This document shows, piece after piece, positions 9,221 through 18,610 of a DNA stretch of 64,000 bases. Each line of letters opens with the position of its first letter. The stretch's first letter is position 1. Made by a program: the position numbers and the translations under genes. The notes beneath the pieces are model-generated. The model was given only the letters and a program-made list of their open reading frames with translations. It did no database searches and was not told the origin of the DNA. This DNA comes from Gammaproteobacteria bacterium (lineage in GTDB: Bacteria; Pseudomonadota; Gammaproteobacteria; Burkholderiales; Burkholderiaceae_B): assembly GCA_018815245.1 (NCBI GenBank), contig JAHIXK010000011.1, positions 248,001 through 312,000 on the forward strand, given 5' to 3'.

Positions 9221-10213
9221 GTGAAGTCGTCGCTTGAAGCCTTTCTAAGCGACTTCAAGCGCCAAGCCCCGCTGCCAGCCTGCTTTGTAGTGGCTTATTC
9301 CGGCGGGGTCGATTCCACCGTGTTGCTTCATGCCCTGCATGCCATGGGTGTGCCTGTGCATGCCGTTCATGTGAACCACCAAATTCAAGCCCAAGCCCAT
9401 GATTGGGAACTGCATTGCCAAACCCGGTGTGCACGATGGGGTGTGCCATTCACCGCCTTGCGGGTGAATGTAGAGCCCGGCGACCTGGGCTTGGAAGGCC
9501 AGGCCCGTGTGGTGCGTTACCGTGCCATTTTCAACTGGATGAAAACCCAAGGCCAGTCAGTGCTGCTGTGCGCGCACCACCGGGATGATCAATTGGAAAC
9601 GGTGTTGCTTCAGTTGTTGCGCGGTTCAGGGTTGCGCGGCGTGGGGGGCATGCGGCCGATTGGCCCTGTGGGCGTAGACCGCCACTTGCACACGGAATTG
9701 TTGTTGGGCCGCCCTTTGTTGAACTGCAGCAAATCCAGCTTGCTGGATTATGCGCAGCAGCATCAGCTAAGCTGCATTGAAGACCCCAGCAACAACGACA
9801 CCACCCTTCGCCGCAACTGGGTGCGTCATGAATTGTTGCCAAACCTTGAGGAACACTTTCCGCAAAGTCCCAAGGCTTTGTTGCAACTGGCCGAATTTTT
9901 TCAGGCACACTATTCAGAAGAAGATTCAAATACTGAGGCCACCGCACCGCAGGTGGTTTCCGCCGCAGGTGCCCTGCAGTTGATCCAGTGGCGAGAACTG
10001 GCCGAAACAGCCCAGTTGAATACCCTTCGACACTGGTTGCTGGGGCAGGGCGTGCGTTGTGGCAAACTGAAATTAATCGAGTTGGCCCGCCAACTGCGTA
10101 TTAACAAAGGTGGTATTCGCGAGGTGAAAAAAGGCTGGCAGCTGAAAGTAAGCCGACAACAGGCCCACCTGCAACACACCACCCAACCAAAGGACACACG
10201 TTTTGAACAGTGA
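9221..10213 (+). CDS. tilS: tRNA(Ile)-lysidine synthase TilS
   Basis: TilS converts C34 of the CAU-anticodon tRNA-Ile to lysidine, changing its reading from AUG to AUA. The N-type ATP pyrophosphatase P-loop SGGVDS is at residues 27-32. The 330-residue length suggests a reduced C-terminal region compared with the ~430-residue E. coli enzyme; a compact tail (WQLKVSR near 306) remains. The start is GTG at 9221, directly after the accA TAA. The accA-tilS pairing is common in this class. Confidence 0.93.
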   Translation: MKSSLEAFLSDFKRQAPLPACFVVAYSGGVDSTVLLHALHAMGVPVHAVHVNHQIQAQAHDWELHCQTRCARWGVPFTALRVNVEPGDLGLEGQARVVRYRAIFNWMKTQGQSVLLCAHHRDDQLETVLLQLLRGSGLRGVGGMRPIGPVGVDRHLHTELLLGRPLLNCSKSSLLDYAQQHQLSCIEDPSNNDTTLRRNWVRHELLPNLEEHFPQSPKALLQLAEFFQAHYSEEDSNTEATAPQVVSAAGALQLIQWRELAETAQLNTLRHWLLGQGVRCGKLKLIELARQLRINKGGIREVKKGWQLKVSRQQAHLQHTTQPKDTRFEQ

Positions 10214-11141
10214 CGAATTGAACAGCAGCATTGGCAACATTGACCCGGAAACTGTTGCTCAGTGGCTTGAACAAAGTGGTAACTACAAGGTGTTGCGCCG
10301 CATTCAAATGCGTGGAAGTTTTGGCGGGCAAATCAACAGCCCTGTCAAAGTGCTGGTGGTTGACACTGAAACCACGGGGCTTGATTTTTCTACCTGTGAA
10401 GTAATTGAAGTAGGTGCACTGTTGATTGAGGTGGACCAGGACACCGGAGAAATAGGTGCAGTACTGGGCAGTTATGGTGGCCTTGAAGAACCCAAGGTGG
10501 CCATTAGCGTCGAGAATTCTGCGATTCACGGCATTACCAACGACATGGTGAAAGGCCAGCAGTTTGACGAAGCGGCGCTGAAAGCCCTGTGCAGCGAAGC
10601 CGCCCTGTTTGTGGCCCACAATGCCGCTTTCGACAAACCCTTCATGTTGCGTCGTTTCCCCTGGCTTGAAAAATCGATCTGGGCCTGCACGTTTCGGGAG
10701 TTGCCCTGGACGCAGGAAAATTATTCGGGCCGCAAGCTGGAGTATTTGTTGTCCGATTGCGGCTACTTTCACGGTGCGCACCGCGCGGTTGAAGACTGCA
10801 ATGCCTTGGTCCATGTGTTGGCGCAGCCCTTGAAAACATCCCAGCGCATGCCGTTTCAGGTGCTGTTCGACAGTGCCAATGAATCGATCTATCAAATTGC
10901 GGCGCTGAAAGCACCTTTCGAGAAAAAAGATTTTCTAAAGGCCAAGGGCTTTCGCTGGAATGCCGACGACCGGGTGTGGGAATTTGAGGCCGTTGGTTTT
11001 TCCGAGGGCAAGGAAGTGATCGAATGGCTGCGCGAACAGGTGTACTGCACCACCGGCAAAATCATGCTGGGTTTTCGCATCCAGGCTGGTGTGGACCGTT
11101 ATTCGGGCACCGAACTGAAACAACAATTCAAAGAGGTGTAA
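10203..11141 (+). CDS. DEDDh 3'-5' exonuclease (DNA Pol III epsilon-like)
   Basis: A stand-alone DnaQ-like exonuclease. The catalytic DEDDh set is visible: Asp54 and Glu56 in VDTETTG, Asp near 145 in HNAAFDKP, and His/Asp in HRAVED near 195. A ~90-residue C-terminal extension carries a KGFRWN...WEF segment often seen in standalone exonucleases of this type. The TTG at 10203 overlaps the end of tilS by 11 bases. Only 3 bases separate it from the downstream helicase, so the two probably act together on damaged or foreign DNA; that function is inferred. It is not the replicative epsilon subunit, given the N-terminal and C-terminal extensions. Confidence 0.88.
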   Translation: MNSDELNSSIGNIDPETVAQWLEQSGNYKVLRRIQMRGSFGGQINSPVKVLVVDTETTGLDFSTCEVIEVGALLIEVDQDTGEIGAVLGSYGGLEEPKVAISVENSAIHGITNDMVKGQQFDEAALKALCSEAALFVAHNAAFDKPFMLRRFPWLEKSIWACTFRELPWTQENYSGRKLEYLLSDCGYFHGAHRAVEDCNALVHVLAQPLKTSQRMPFQVLFDSANESIYQIAALKAPFEKKDFLKAKGFRWNADDRVWEFEAVGFSEGKEVIEWLREQVYCTTGKIMLGFRIQAGVDRYSGTELKQQFKEV

Positions 11142-11144
11142 GGC

Positions 11145-12824
11145 GTGTCAGCCACGGTTTATCCATCAGATACCAGTGAGCTGGCGCTGGATGGTGCACA
11201 GGCCCGCGAGCGGGATGTGTTGTTGCAATTGCAGGCGCAGTTGCCCGACAACTACACCATCTACCACGGCATACATTGGTCGCGCATTGAACACGGGCTC
11301 ACAGTGACAGGGCGCATCCAGTTTCTGGTGTTGGGCCCCAGTGGCATTGTGTACTGCATCTTGATGAAAACCGGTTTGATGAAAGTGGACCAGGGCAGGG
11401 TCGTCAAGCAACTGGGCGAACAACGCCAGGACGTGTTCAATGCCTTGGCGGAGCAGGGTGCTTTGCTGGTTCAAAAGTTCAAAAAGCAGCACCAGGGTAC
11501 ATTGCGGATTGAACCTGTTTTCTATTGTCCCGATTTCACCGTGCCCGACGCCACTGGCCTGACCGTGAACGCAGAAAGGGTGGTGGATGCTCGTCACAAA
11601 GACGAGTTGGCCGCGTTGATACAAACCATCGACATCACGGCAGACCTGTTTAGCAGCCACTCCAATCCCAAAGCAATTCACTCATTTTTGTGCAACGAAC
11701 TTAACCTGGTTCCCGAAGTTGGGGCTTTGTCCCAAGTGGCTGAAACCTTGGTAACCCGTTTGTCGCAGGGGCTGGAGCAGTGGGTTTCAAGGCTAGATTT
11801 TGAGCCGTTTCGCCTGCGTGTTGCGGGCACGGCAGGCAGTGGCAAGTCGCAACTGGCCTTCAGTGAATTGCAGCGCAATCATGGCTTGAAGGCTCGCACG
11901 CTTTACGTGTGTTATAACAGGCCGCTTTCGTCGCACATGGCGCAGCAGGTTCGCCAAGCAGGTTTGATGGGCGCGGTGGTTTTCAATTTTCATGCGCTGT
12001 GCGATCGCATGTTGCGCGATGCTGGTCAGGACGTTGATTATTCCTCACCCGGTATATTTGGCCGTTTGGCAGAACAGGTGCTGGCCACACTGGTGGACAA
12101 GCGTTGGGTGTTCGATTCAATTGTGGTGGATGAAGGTCAGGATTTCGACCAAAGCTGGCTGGCCGTGCTTCAGCGTTGCGCGCATTCTGGCACGCGCTGG
12201 TTGTGGCTGGAGGACCCCATTCAAAACCTGTATGGAAAACCCCCGGTCAGCCTGCCCGGTTGGGTAAGCCTGAATACACCCATGAATTACAGAAACCCCA
12301 AGCGTGTGGTGCAGGCCTTGCAGTTGGTGCAACAGGAATTCAGGTTTGAGTCGCCCTTGCCACTGGACATTGAAGCGGCCTGTCCGCTGGAAGGTTTGCC
12401 GCTTGAGTTTTTCGAGTATGAAGACAACGATGGTTTGTTGAACCAAACAGCCAAAGCGATTACAGCGTGTTTGCGGCATGGTTTTACACGCGACAAAATT
12501 GCGGTACTTAGCATGCGCGGGCACGAAAAATCGAAAGTGTTGGCCCAAGCCAGCTTGGGGCCGCACAGCTTGCGGCATTTCACCGGACGGTACGATGAAC
12601 ACGGTGGCCAGGTTTTCACCGAGGGCAATGTACATGCAGAATCGGTTTACCGTTTTAAGGGACAATCCGCCCAAGCGGTGGTGGTGACCGAACTGGCCTT
12701 CGAGGAATTCAATGAAACCGATTTCAGAAAGTTGTTTGTGGCGATGACACGCGCAAAGTTACTTCTGGTGTTGGTGGGGCATGCCAATACACTGGGCAGG
12801 TTGCGAAACGCAATTCACTGTTGA
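11145..12824 (+). CDS. NERD-domain UvrD-like ATPase/helicase
   Basis: This 559-residue protein has an N-terminal nuclease-related (NERD) region at ~25-130 and a superfamily 1 helicase core. Walker A is GTAGSGKS at ~228-235. Walker B is DEGQDF at ~327-332. The C-terminal helicase motif is MTRAK near 536. Such proteins are thought to process DNA ends or intermediates, with no single established role. The start is GTG at 11145, directly downstream of the exonuclease gene. Its last 10 bases overlap the convergent secreted-protein gene. Confidence 0.85.
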   Translation: MSATVYPSDTSELALDGAQARERDVLLQLQAQLPDNYTIYHGIHWSRIEHGLTVTGRIQFLVLGPSGIVYCILMKTGLMKVDQGRVVKQLGEQRQDVFNALAEQGALLVQKFKKQHQGTLRIEPVFYCPDFTVPDATGLTVNAERVVDARHKDELAALIQTIDITADLFSSHSNPKAIHSFLCNELNLVPEVGALSQVAETLVTRLSQGLEQWVSRLDFEPFRLRVAGTAGSGKSQLAFSELQRNHGLKARTLYVCYNRPLSSHMAQQVRQAGLMGAVVFNFHALCDRMLRDAGQDVDYSSPGIFGRLAEQVLATLVDKRWVFDSIVVDEGQDFDQSWLAVLQRCAHSGTRWLWLEDPIQNLYGKPPVSLPGWVSLNTPMNYRNPKRVVQALQLVQQEFRFESPLPLDIEAACPLEGLPLEFFEYEDNDGLLNQTAKAITACLRHGFTRDKIAVLSMRGHEKSKVLAQASLGPHSLRHFTGRYDEHGGQVFTEGNVHAESVYRFKGQSAQAVVVTELAFEEFNETDFRKLFVAMTRAKLLLVLVGHANTLGRLRNAIHC

Positions 12825-13309
12825 ACGCGCCACAAGCCTTTGCTGGGCGAACATACTTCACCACGAAACTTCGTTTTTTCGCCATTCACAATGGTGACGC
12901 CCAGGTAGGTTCGGCAGGTGTCTGACTTCGCGCCTGGCGACAAATACACGCCGATTCCATTGGCTGGGTTTATCCAGCGAACGGCTTGGCCGGAAGGTAC
13001 CAATTCCATGGTGTGGCCAAAACAGTGTGAATCAACGGCGAAGGCGTCAACCAGTGCAGTTTCAGGGAAAATGGATTTAAACGCTTCTCCAGATTCTACA
13101 TAGGCCATTTGTTCGGTCAAACTGCCCCTTAGTGATTCGGCTTGAACCTGTTTTGCGTCGCACTGGCCACGCAACACACCGAAGTCATTGTTCCAGCCTT
13201 TGCCGGTGTAGCCGATGAAATTCTTCGCATTTGCTGAAGACCCAAAGAAAGCAGCTGCAATTGCAAGCAGGCAAAACACGGCTTTAAAGCGTACTTGGGC
13301 TATGGGCAT
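12815..13309 (-). CDS. Secreted protein of unknown function, surface-antigen-like
   Basis: The protein has ~164 residues with a clear signal peptide (MPIAQVRFKAVFCLL, ending SSANA-K). The mature part has four or more Cys residues and a pattern of W-x-N-P...G...P...C-R-x-Y...C...G-x-W near the C-terminus. This resembles the C-terminal region of the 17-kDa/RT0821 surface-antigen family. I assign no function. The ATG at 13309 is preferred for the signal peptide, but no ribosome-binding site precedes it; upstream in-frame starts up to 13483 would bury the signal and overlap the neighbouring divergent gene. Confidence 0.65.
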   Translation of the reverse strand: MPIAQVRFKAVFCLLAIAAAFFGSSANAKNFIGYTGKGWNNDFGVLRGQCDAKQVQAESLRGSLTEQMAYVESGEAFKSIFPETALVDAFAVDSHCFGHTMELVPSGQAVRWINPANGIGVYLSPGAKSDTCRTYLGVTIVNGEKTKFRGEVCSPSKGLWRVQQ

Positions 13310-13440
13310 GGAGGGGTACTTATTAACTGGGCAGCCTGATGACATTGATAAAAACGGTGGGTACGCAAGTTTCGTTGACCCAATGAGTGTATCTTTTTCT
13401 GTATGAAAAAACACGGTACAGCCTCTGGAGACCGCACAAA

Positions 13441-15210
13441 ATGACAGTTCAAGGCAAAACTGTATCGGCAATTGATATTGCAAAAGGAGCTTTGGGCTTT
13501 TTGCCAGACATGCCCAGAATTTTGCCGTCGTTGTTCAACCTGGCATTTCTTCGACCCCTTTCACGGCGTTCACTGGGTTTGCTGTTTCAGGAAACTGCTG
13601 CAAAGCATGCGCGGCAGCCCTTTCTGAAAAGCGGCAGTGAAACATGGACATATGACAAAGCCAATGCCACTTGTAACCAGATGGCGCGTGGCTTGCATGC
13701 CCTGGGTGTGCAGGCTGGCGACACGGTAGGTCTGTTGTCTGCCAACCGCGCTGAAACCCTGTTGGCTGTAGTTGCCTGCGCAAAACTGGGTGCGGTGGCG
13801 GCCTTGCTGAACATTAATCAGCACGGGGCAGTGCAGGCCCACAGCCTTGGGCTGGTGAAGCCGCGTTTGGTGCTTGCCTGTGATAAGGGCTTGCAAATAT
13901 TGAAAGCCTTGGAGAAAGAGCAACCGGGCTTTTTGAAGTCAATTGAGGTGTTGTCACTTCAGGAACCCAGCAGCGACCTGCTGGTCACTGACTTTCGCAG
14001 CGCGTGGTGCACCCAGCCAGCACACAACCTGGCGTACACGGCGCAAATCATTGCCAGTTCACCTTGCTTTTACATTTTCACGTCGGGTACCACGGGCTTA
14101 CCCAAAGCCTCTGTGATGAGCCATTACCGCTGGTTACAGGCCGCCTTGGGCATGAATACCGCCGTTCGTCTGAATTCTGATGATGTGTTTTACTGTTGTT
14201 TACCGCTTTACCACAACAATGCCTTGACGGTTTCCCTGGGCGTGGTGGTGGCTGCGGGGGCCTGTTTCGCACTGGATGAAAAATTCAGCGCCAGCAAATT
14301 TTGGCAGCGGATTGCGCATTACCAGGTCACCGCGTTTTGTTACATCGGTGAACTGCTGCGTTATTTGTTGAATCAGCCCGAGCGCATGGATGACCAAAAC
14401 CACGAGGTGCGGCTGATTTTGGGCAATGGTTTGCGTCCGGAGATCTGGAGTGACTTTGAAAATCGTTTCGGCATTCACCAGATTTTTGAGTTTTATGGCG
14501 CCAGCGAATCCAATCTCGGGTTCATGAATGCCTTTGGCCTGAAAGAGACCGTGGGTTTTTGCCCAATGCCTTATGAAGTGGTGGCCTGTAATGCAGACAC
14601 CGAGCAGGTGCAGCGCAATACCCATGGTTTTTGCGTGCCGGTGGCTCGGGGCGAGGTTGGTCTATTGATCAGCGAGATCACCGGTTTGCGTCCCTTTGAT
14701 GGTTACACCGACCCGGCAGCCAATGAGGGCAAATTGTTGCGCAACGTGTTCAGGAAAGGCGATTGCTGGTTCAATTCAGGCGACCTGGTGCGAAGGCAAG
14801 GTTGGCAGCATATTCAGTTTGTTGACCGCTTGGGCGACACTTTCAGGTGGAAGGGTGAGAACGTGGCCACCTCCGAGGTAGAAGGCGTGTTGGCCAAACT
14901 CCCCTTTCTGGAACATGCGGTGGTCTACGGCGTGAAGTTGAAAGGCGTTGACGGCAAGGCGGGAATGGCGGCGGTGGCGGTGAAGCGGGGTTACCGGCTT
15001 GATTTGAAAGCAATGGCCAACCACCTGGTTTCAAATTTGCCAGCCTATGCCGTGCCGCAATATGTACGCGTTTTGAAGCTGGTTGAAACCACGGGAACGT
15101 TCAAGTACCAAAAAGTGCGATTGAAAAAAGAAGGTCTTGATCAAAACCAGTTTCAGGATTCGTTGTACTGGTTTGATGCCAACACACAACGCTATGAATC
15201 CGTGAAATGA
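13441..15210 (+). CDS. Long/very-long-chain acyl-CoA synthetase, FATP-like
   Basis: This adenylate-forming enzyme (589 residues from the ATG at 13441) should activate fatty acids to acyl-CoA through an acyl-AMP. The P-loop-like motif IFTSGTTGLPK is near 212-222, FYGASESN near 350, and the hinge region GENVATSEVEG near 470. Its short acceptor and linker motifs resemble the FATP/FadD6 group rather than FadD. GGAGA lies ~10 bases before 13441, while an upstream in-frame ATG at 13387 has none. It differs clearly from the FadD encoded at 32.7 kb. Confidence 0.88.
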   Translation: MTVQGKTVSAIDIAKGALGFLPDMPRILPSLFNLAFLRPLSRRSLGLLFQETAAKHARQPFLKSGSETWTYDKANATCNQMARGLHALGVQAGDTVGLLSANRAETLLAVVACAKLGAVAALLNINQHGAVQAHSLGLVKPRLVLACDKGLQILKALEKEQPGFLKSIEVLSLQEPSSDLLVTDFRSAWCTQPAHNLAYTAQIIASSPCFYIFTSGTTGLPKASVMSHYRWLQAALGMNTAVRLNSDDVFYCCLPLYHNNALTVSLGVVVAAGACFALDEKFSASKFWQRIAHYQVTAFCYIGELLRYLLNQPERMDDQNHEVRLILGNGLRPEIWSDFENRFGIHQIFEFYGASESNLGFMNAFGLKETVGFCPMPYEVVACNADTEQVQRNTHGFCVPVARGEVGLLISEITGLRPFDGYTDPAANEGKLLRNVFRKGDCWFNSGDLVRRQGWQHIQFVDRLGDTFRWKGENVATSEVEGVLAKLPFLEHAVVYGVKLKGVDGKAGMAAVAVKRGYRLDLKAMANHLVSNLPAYAVPQYVRVLKLVETTGTFKYQKVRLKKEGLDQNQFQDSLYWFDANTQRYESVK

Positions 15211-15449
15211 AAACTGACCTTTGCCCCATTGGTTTCGGTCTCATATTCAGTCCCGGCAGGGCAACAATGCAGCTGGCCAGCAGTTGTTACAGCGCTTCAT
15301 CATGGGCATCTTCCTGAATCTGTCCCCTCTTCACGCGACGGGGGTAATCGTTTAAGGTGGCCCCCATTGCGGGAAAGACAGGGCACGCAATCTGGTTTTT
15401 AATTAGGCCATCGACACACGTATTTGTATTGAGCACCGGGAGTTGGGCC

Positions 15450-15578
15450 ATGGATGATTTTGCAAACAACAACAGTTTGGGTGTTCATTCGCTAAGCGAA
15501 GTGGAATCCAGGCGTGAATGGTTTGTAGGGGTTTTGGGAGGAGGCATTTGCTACGGTTTGATTTTGTGGTTGTGCTGA
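15450..15578 (+). CDS. Possible 42-residue small membrane protein
   Basis: A short frame starts at an ATG preceded by GGGAG eight bases upstream. It has a polar N-terminal half (MDDFANNNSLGVHS) and a hydrophobic C-terminal segment (VGVLGGGICYGLILWL) long enough to span a membrane. It ends 17 bases before the terminator stem, which suits a short independent transcript. No family is recognised. The 239 bases upstream (15211-15449) show no other gene or clear promoter. Confidence 0.4.
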   Translation: MDDFANNNSLGVHSLSEVESRREWFVGVLGGGICYGLILWLC

Positions 15579-15595
15579 ACAATGCCTGAGCAAAT

Positions 15596-15632
15596 AAAAA
15601 AAACCCTCGAATTTTCGAGGGTTTTTTTATTT
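15596..15632. terminator. Bidirectional intrinsic terminator
   Basis: A 10-bp stem with arms AACCCTCGAA and TTCGAGGGTT, a two-base loop and flanking A/T runs lies between the small plus-strand frame and the minus-strand phasin. It can end transcripts from both sides. Confidence 0.9.
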
Positions 15633-15666
15633 AGACAAAGCTCAACTCAAGCTGGGCCATGTCTTT

Positions 15667-16242
15667 TCAGACAGATGCCTTGGGCGTAGCGGCAGCACGC
15701 TTGGCACGTGGCGCAGCAGCCTTTTTGGCGGCAGGCTTCTTGGCAGCTTTCTTCGCGCCAGCTTCACCTTTAACACCAATTTTCTCGAACAACTGGGCTG
15801 CAATTTGCTCAGCTTGCTCAATGGCAGGCTTCAGTGTTTCGTTTTTCTTGGCTTGTTCCAAGGCGCTTACACCCATGGTGATGGCGTTTTCTGTCAATGA
15901 TTCAGCTTGTGACAGGGCCAGTGCAGCGTAAGAGAAACCCTTGTCGATCACAACAGGCAACTGTTGTTCAAACAGTTCAACGCCTTTCTGGGTGTAGACC
16001 TGACTTACGCCAACCACTTTCTCCAGGCCATGCTTGATCTCGGTGCGTGCGTTCACAACAACTGGTTTGTTAGCCAATGGCAGCTTCTCAGCGGCGGTGA
16101 AGGCATTGCCCAAACCCTGTGACAGCAGGCCGAATTGAGTTTGTACCAGGCTATTCAAAGCCTTGGCTGCAGCCTGGTGTTGGCTTTTCAGTTCAGTGTT
16201 GGTTTTGGTCAGCAATTCTGCTGTTTTTTCGAAAGCGTACAT
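15667..16242 (-). CDS. Phasin family protein
   Basis: Phasins coat polyhydroxyalkanoate granules. This 191-residue protein is almost entirely helical and lacks aromatic-rich motifs. Its body (residues 1-155) matches the phasin pattern, with QFGLLSQGLGNAFTAAEKL near 45-63. The last ~35 residues are Lys/Ala/Pro repeats (AAKKPAAKKAAA), a histone-like tail often found on phasins that also bind DNA. A purine-rich ribosome-binding site (AAGGAGAT) precedes the ATG. It indicates that the cell stores polyesters or similar lipids. Confidence 0.87.
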   Translation of the reverse strand: MYAFEKTAELLTKTNTELKSQHQAAAKALNSLVQTQFGLLSQGLGNAFTAAEKLPLANKPVVVNARTEIKHGLEKVVGVSQVYTQKGVELFEQQLPVVIDKGFSYAALALSQAESLTENAITMGVSALEQAKKNETLKPAIEQAEQIAAQLFEKIGVKGEAGAKKAAKKPAAKKAAAPRAKRAAATPKASV

Positions 16243-16328
16243 CGTGAGATCTCCTTGGGTGGCGAGTAGTCAAGTTTCGTGACATTTCGCACTATAGGGA
16301 AATCGATTACGCAATGAAAGGGTTTGAA

Positions 16329-16368
16329 CCTGAGGCTCTACACTAAAAATCTGTGCGAAAGCCTCAGG
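16329..16368. repeat. 9-bp perfect inverted repeat after the TRAP permease gene
   Basis: The arms CCTGAGGCT (16329-16337) and AGCCTCAGG (16360-16368) flank a 22-base loop, just past the stop codon of the permease gene. On the plus strand a T5 run follows a few bases later (16378-16382). It could act as a transcript end, but the loop is long. Confidence 0.5.
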
Positions 16369-16380
16369 CAATGCAGGTTT

Positions 16381-18570
16381 TTAATCCATGCCCCGGGTAG
16401 AAACGATGGGTTCCGGTGCAGGTTTTCCTTTAAAGAATTTATTAAGAGCGATGGCCACAACTGCCAACACAGCACCAGCGATGTCGGTGTATCCGCCGCC
16501 CTCGATCATGCAAAGCGCTGCAATCAACAGCACCCCACGCACTACCCAGTTGGAATGCGAGCCCCAGAACCAGCCTTGAATCGCGGCGGCCAGGAAGAAC
16601 ACACCAATGCAGGCGGTTGTGAACGCGCGCAGGATAACGAACCATTCACCTTCCATCAATAGCGCTGCGTTGTAGAAGAACATGAACGGCACAATAAACG
16701 CGGTCAATCCTATCTTGAACGATGTGAAAGACGTTGCCATGGGGTTGGCCCCCGAAATGCCCGCTGCGGCATAGGACGCGAGTGCCACTGGCGGTGTGAT
16801 CGCTGAAATGACTGCGAAGTAGAATACGAAGAAATGCGCCACCAGCGGTTGAATGCCAAGTTCGATCAGGCCAGGGGCCACCACAGAAGCTGCCACAGCA
16901 TAGGCCGCGGTGGTTGGCATGCCCATGCCCAGCAAAATGGCAATACACATGGCAAAGAACAGAGCGATCAGTTGGGAATTCTCGGCGATGTTCAGCAAAA
17001 TGGACGAGAAACGAGCGCCCACCCCGGTGAGGGCGATCACCCCAACGATAATACCCGCGCAGGCACAGACCGCGATGATCTGGATAGACATCACGCCTGC
17101 CAGGTCAAAGGCTTTGAAAATGCTTTTCGGGCCCATTTTGAATGGCGTGAGCCAACTAACCACTGCCGCCGCCGCTGTGGCCAATGTGCCTGCACGAATA
17201 ACGGAATAGCCCATGAACAAGGCAACGATCAGAATGATGATCGGGATGAACAGGTACACCTGCTTCACCATTTTCGAGAATTGGGGCAGTTCGTCGGACC
17301 GCATGCCGCGCATGCCCAGTTTGGCAGCCTCGAAGTCGACCATCAGGTAGGTTGACAGGAAGTAAAGCACGGCTGGAATGACTGCAGCAATTGCAATGTC
17401 GGAATAGGGTATGCCGGTGATCTCCGCCATGATGAACGCACCCGCGCCCATGATGGGCGGCATGATTTGCCCGCCTGTGGATGCAGCTGCCTCAATGGCG
17501 CCCGCTGTTTTGCTGTTGTAGCCTACTTTTTTCATCAGTGGAATGGTCAGCGAGCCAGTGGCCACCACATTGCCGGCACTTGTGCCGTTGATCATGCCCA
17601 TCAAGCCAGAGGCAAACACTGCCACCTTGGCCGGGCCACCACGCGCACGCCCTGCCGCAGCGAAGGCAAAATTGACGAAATAATCGCCAACTTTGGAGGC
17701 TTGCAGAAACGCCGCAAACACAATGAACAAAATGATGTAGGTGGACGACACCGCTGTGGTTGCGCCCAGAACGCCTGCATCGGTGTAGATGTAGGAGAAA
17801 AAGCGGCTGAAATCAAAACCGTCATGCGTCAGGAAGCCTGGCAAATAGGGGCCAACGAATGAATACACGACGAAAATGACCGAGATGACAACCAAGGCGC
17901 TGCCTGCCACGCGGCGTGTCAGTTCAAGGATGAGCGCCAAACCAACCATGGCTGCCCAAGCGTTGCCGGGCGATGCGAAAGGGGTGCCCGCGCGCATGCG
18001 CAAGGCGGTGCCATCCAAGTGCAGCATCAGGTAAGCGGTGCTGGCGATTACTGCCAGTACCAAGGTGGCATCGAGCCAGTTGAACCTGTTGCCTTCGGGT
18101 CGTAGAAACCAACTGGCAACAATTGCGCCAAGTGCAGCCACGGCCAGTGGAATTCCAAAATGATTTGTTTCCATTTCAGGTGTGATCATCTCGCCGCTGG
18201 CGATGATCTGGCTCATCTCGAAAACAACGTACAGCGAATACAAAACTGGCAAAGCCAATAGCACCGCAAGACCTTTGATAATTTTCTGGTTGCCACGCTG
18301 TGGTTGATCCACATTGGCCGATGAATAGGCGACAAAGCCAATCATCAGTGCGCCGGCAACGTGCAAAATCCGGAAAGCCCATGTTTCGACGGGTGACACA
18401 TTCAATGTGAACACATGCCAAAAGGCATAGGCCGCTGAAACAATGGAAACAAACAATGCAGCGGTTTGGGTAAATTGACGCTGGTTGTTCGCTGGCAGTT
18501 CCTCGTCAACGCCGTGGGCGATGAGGCGGTCTTCTTCGGCGGGATTTGTTGCGCTGGATGGTGTGGTCAT
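16381..18570 (-). CDS. TRAP transporter permease, fused 4TM/12TM (TAXI type)
   Basis: The 729-residue integral membrane protein fuses the small (DctQ) and large (DctM) TRAP subunits. An N-terminal group of hydrophobic segments (~35-230) precedes the ~12-segment DctM core (~230-620), which contains the Gly-rich GLMGMINGTSAGNVVATGS and GGQIMPPIMGAGAF stretches typical of the family. A further ~100-residue C-terminal membrane part follows. It should import an organic acid or amino acid with Na+/H+, fed by the adjacent TAXI binding protein. It is transcribed after that gene, with a strong hairpin in the 101-base gap. The substrate cannot be told. Confidence 0.92.
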   Translation of the reverse strand: MTTPSSATNPAEEDRLIAHGVDEELPANNQRQFTQTAALFVSIVSAAYAFWHVFTLNVSPVETWAFRILHVAGALMIGFVAYSSANVDQPQRGNQKIIKGLAVLLALPVLYSLYVVFEMSQIIASGEMITPEMETNHFGIPLAVAALGAIVASWFLRPEGNRFNWLDATLVLAVIASTAYLMLHLDGTALRMRAGTPFASPGNAWAAMVGLALILELTRRVAGSALVVISVIFVVYSFVGPYLPGFLTHDGFDFSRFFSYIYTDAGVLGATTAVSSTYIILFIVFAAFLQASKVGDYFVNFAFAAAGRARGGPAKVAVFASGLMGMINGTSAGNVVATGSLTIPLMKKVGYNSKTAGAIEAAASTGGQIMPPIMGAGAFIMAEITGIPYSDIAIAAVIPAVLYFLSTYLMVDFEAAKLGMRGMRSDELPQFSKMVKQVYLFIPIIILIVALFMGYSVIRAGTLATAAAAVVSWLTPFKMGPKSIFKAFDLAGVMSIQIIAVCACAGIIVGVIALTGVGARFSSILLNIAENSQLIALFFAMCIAILLGMGMPTTAAYAVAASVVAPGLIELGIQPLVAHFFVFYFAVISAITPPVALASYAAAGISGANPMATSFTSFKIGLTAFIVPFMFFYNAALLMEGEWFVILRAFTTACIGVFFLAAAIQGWFWGSHSNWVVRGVLLIAALCMIEGGGYTDIAGAVLAVVAIALNKFFKGKPAPEPIVSTRGMD

Positions 18571-18610
18571 GATGAAACCATTTTTTTAGAATATTGAATA
18601 TGCCTGGCTG

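Noticed and set aside
12815-13483. Longer 222-residue form of the secreted protein
   Set aside because: It would bury the signal peptide and overlap the divergent acyl-CoA synthetase start; the start at 13309 is more sensible.
16834-17355. A 173-codon plus-strand open frame
   Set aside because: Antisense to the TRAP permease; highly charged, His/Arg-rich text expected from reversed membrane-protein codons.
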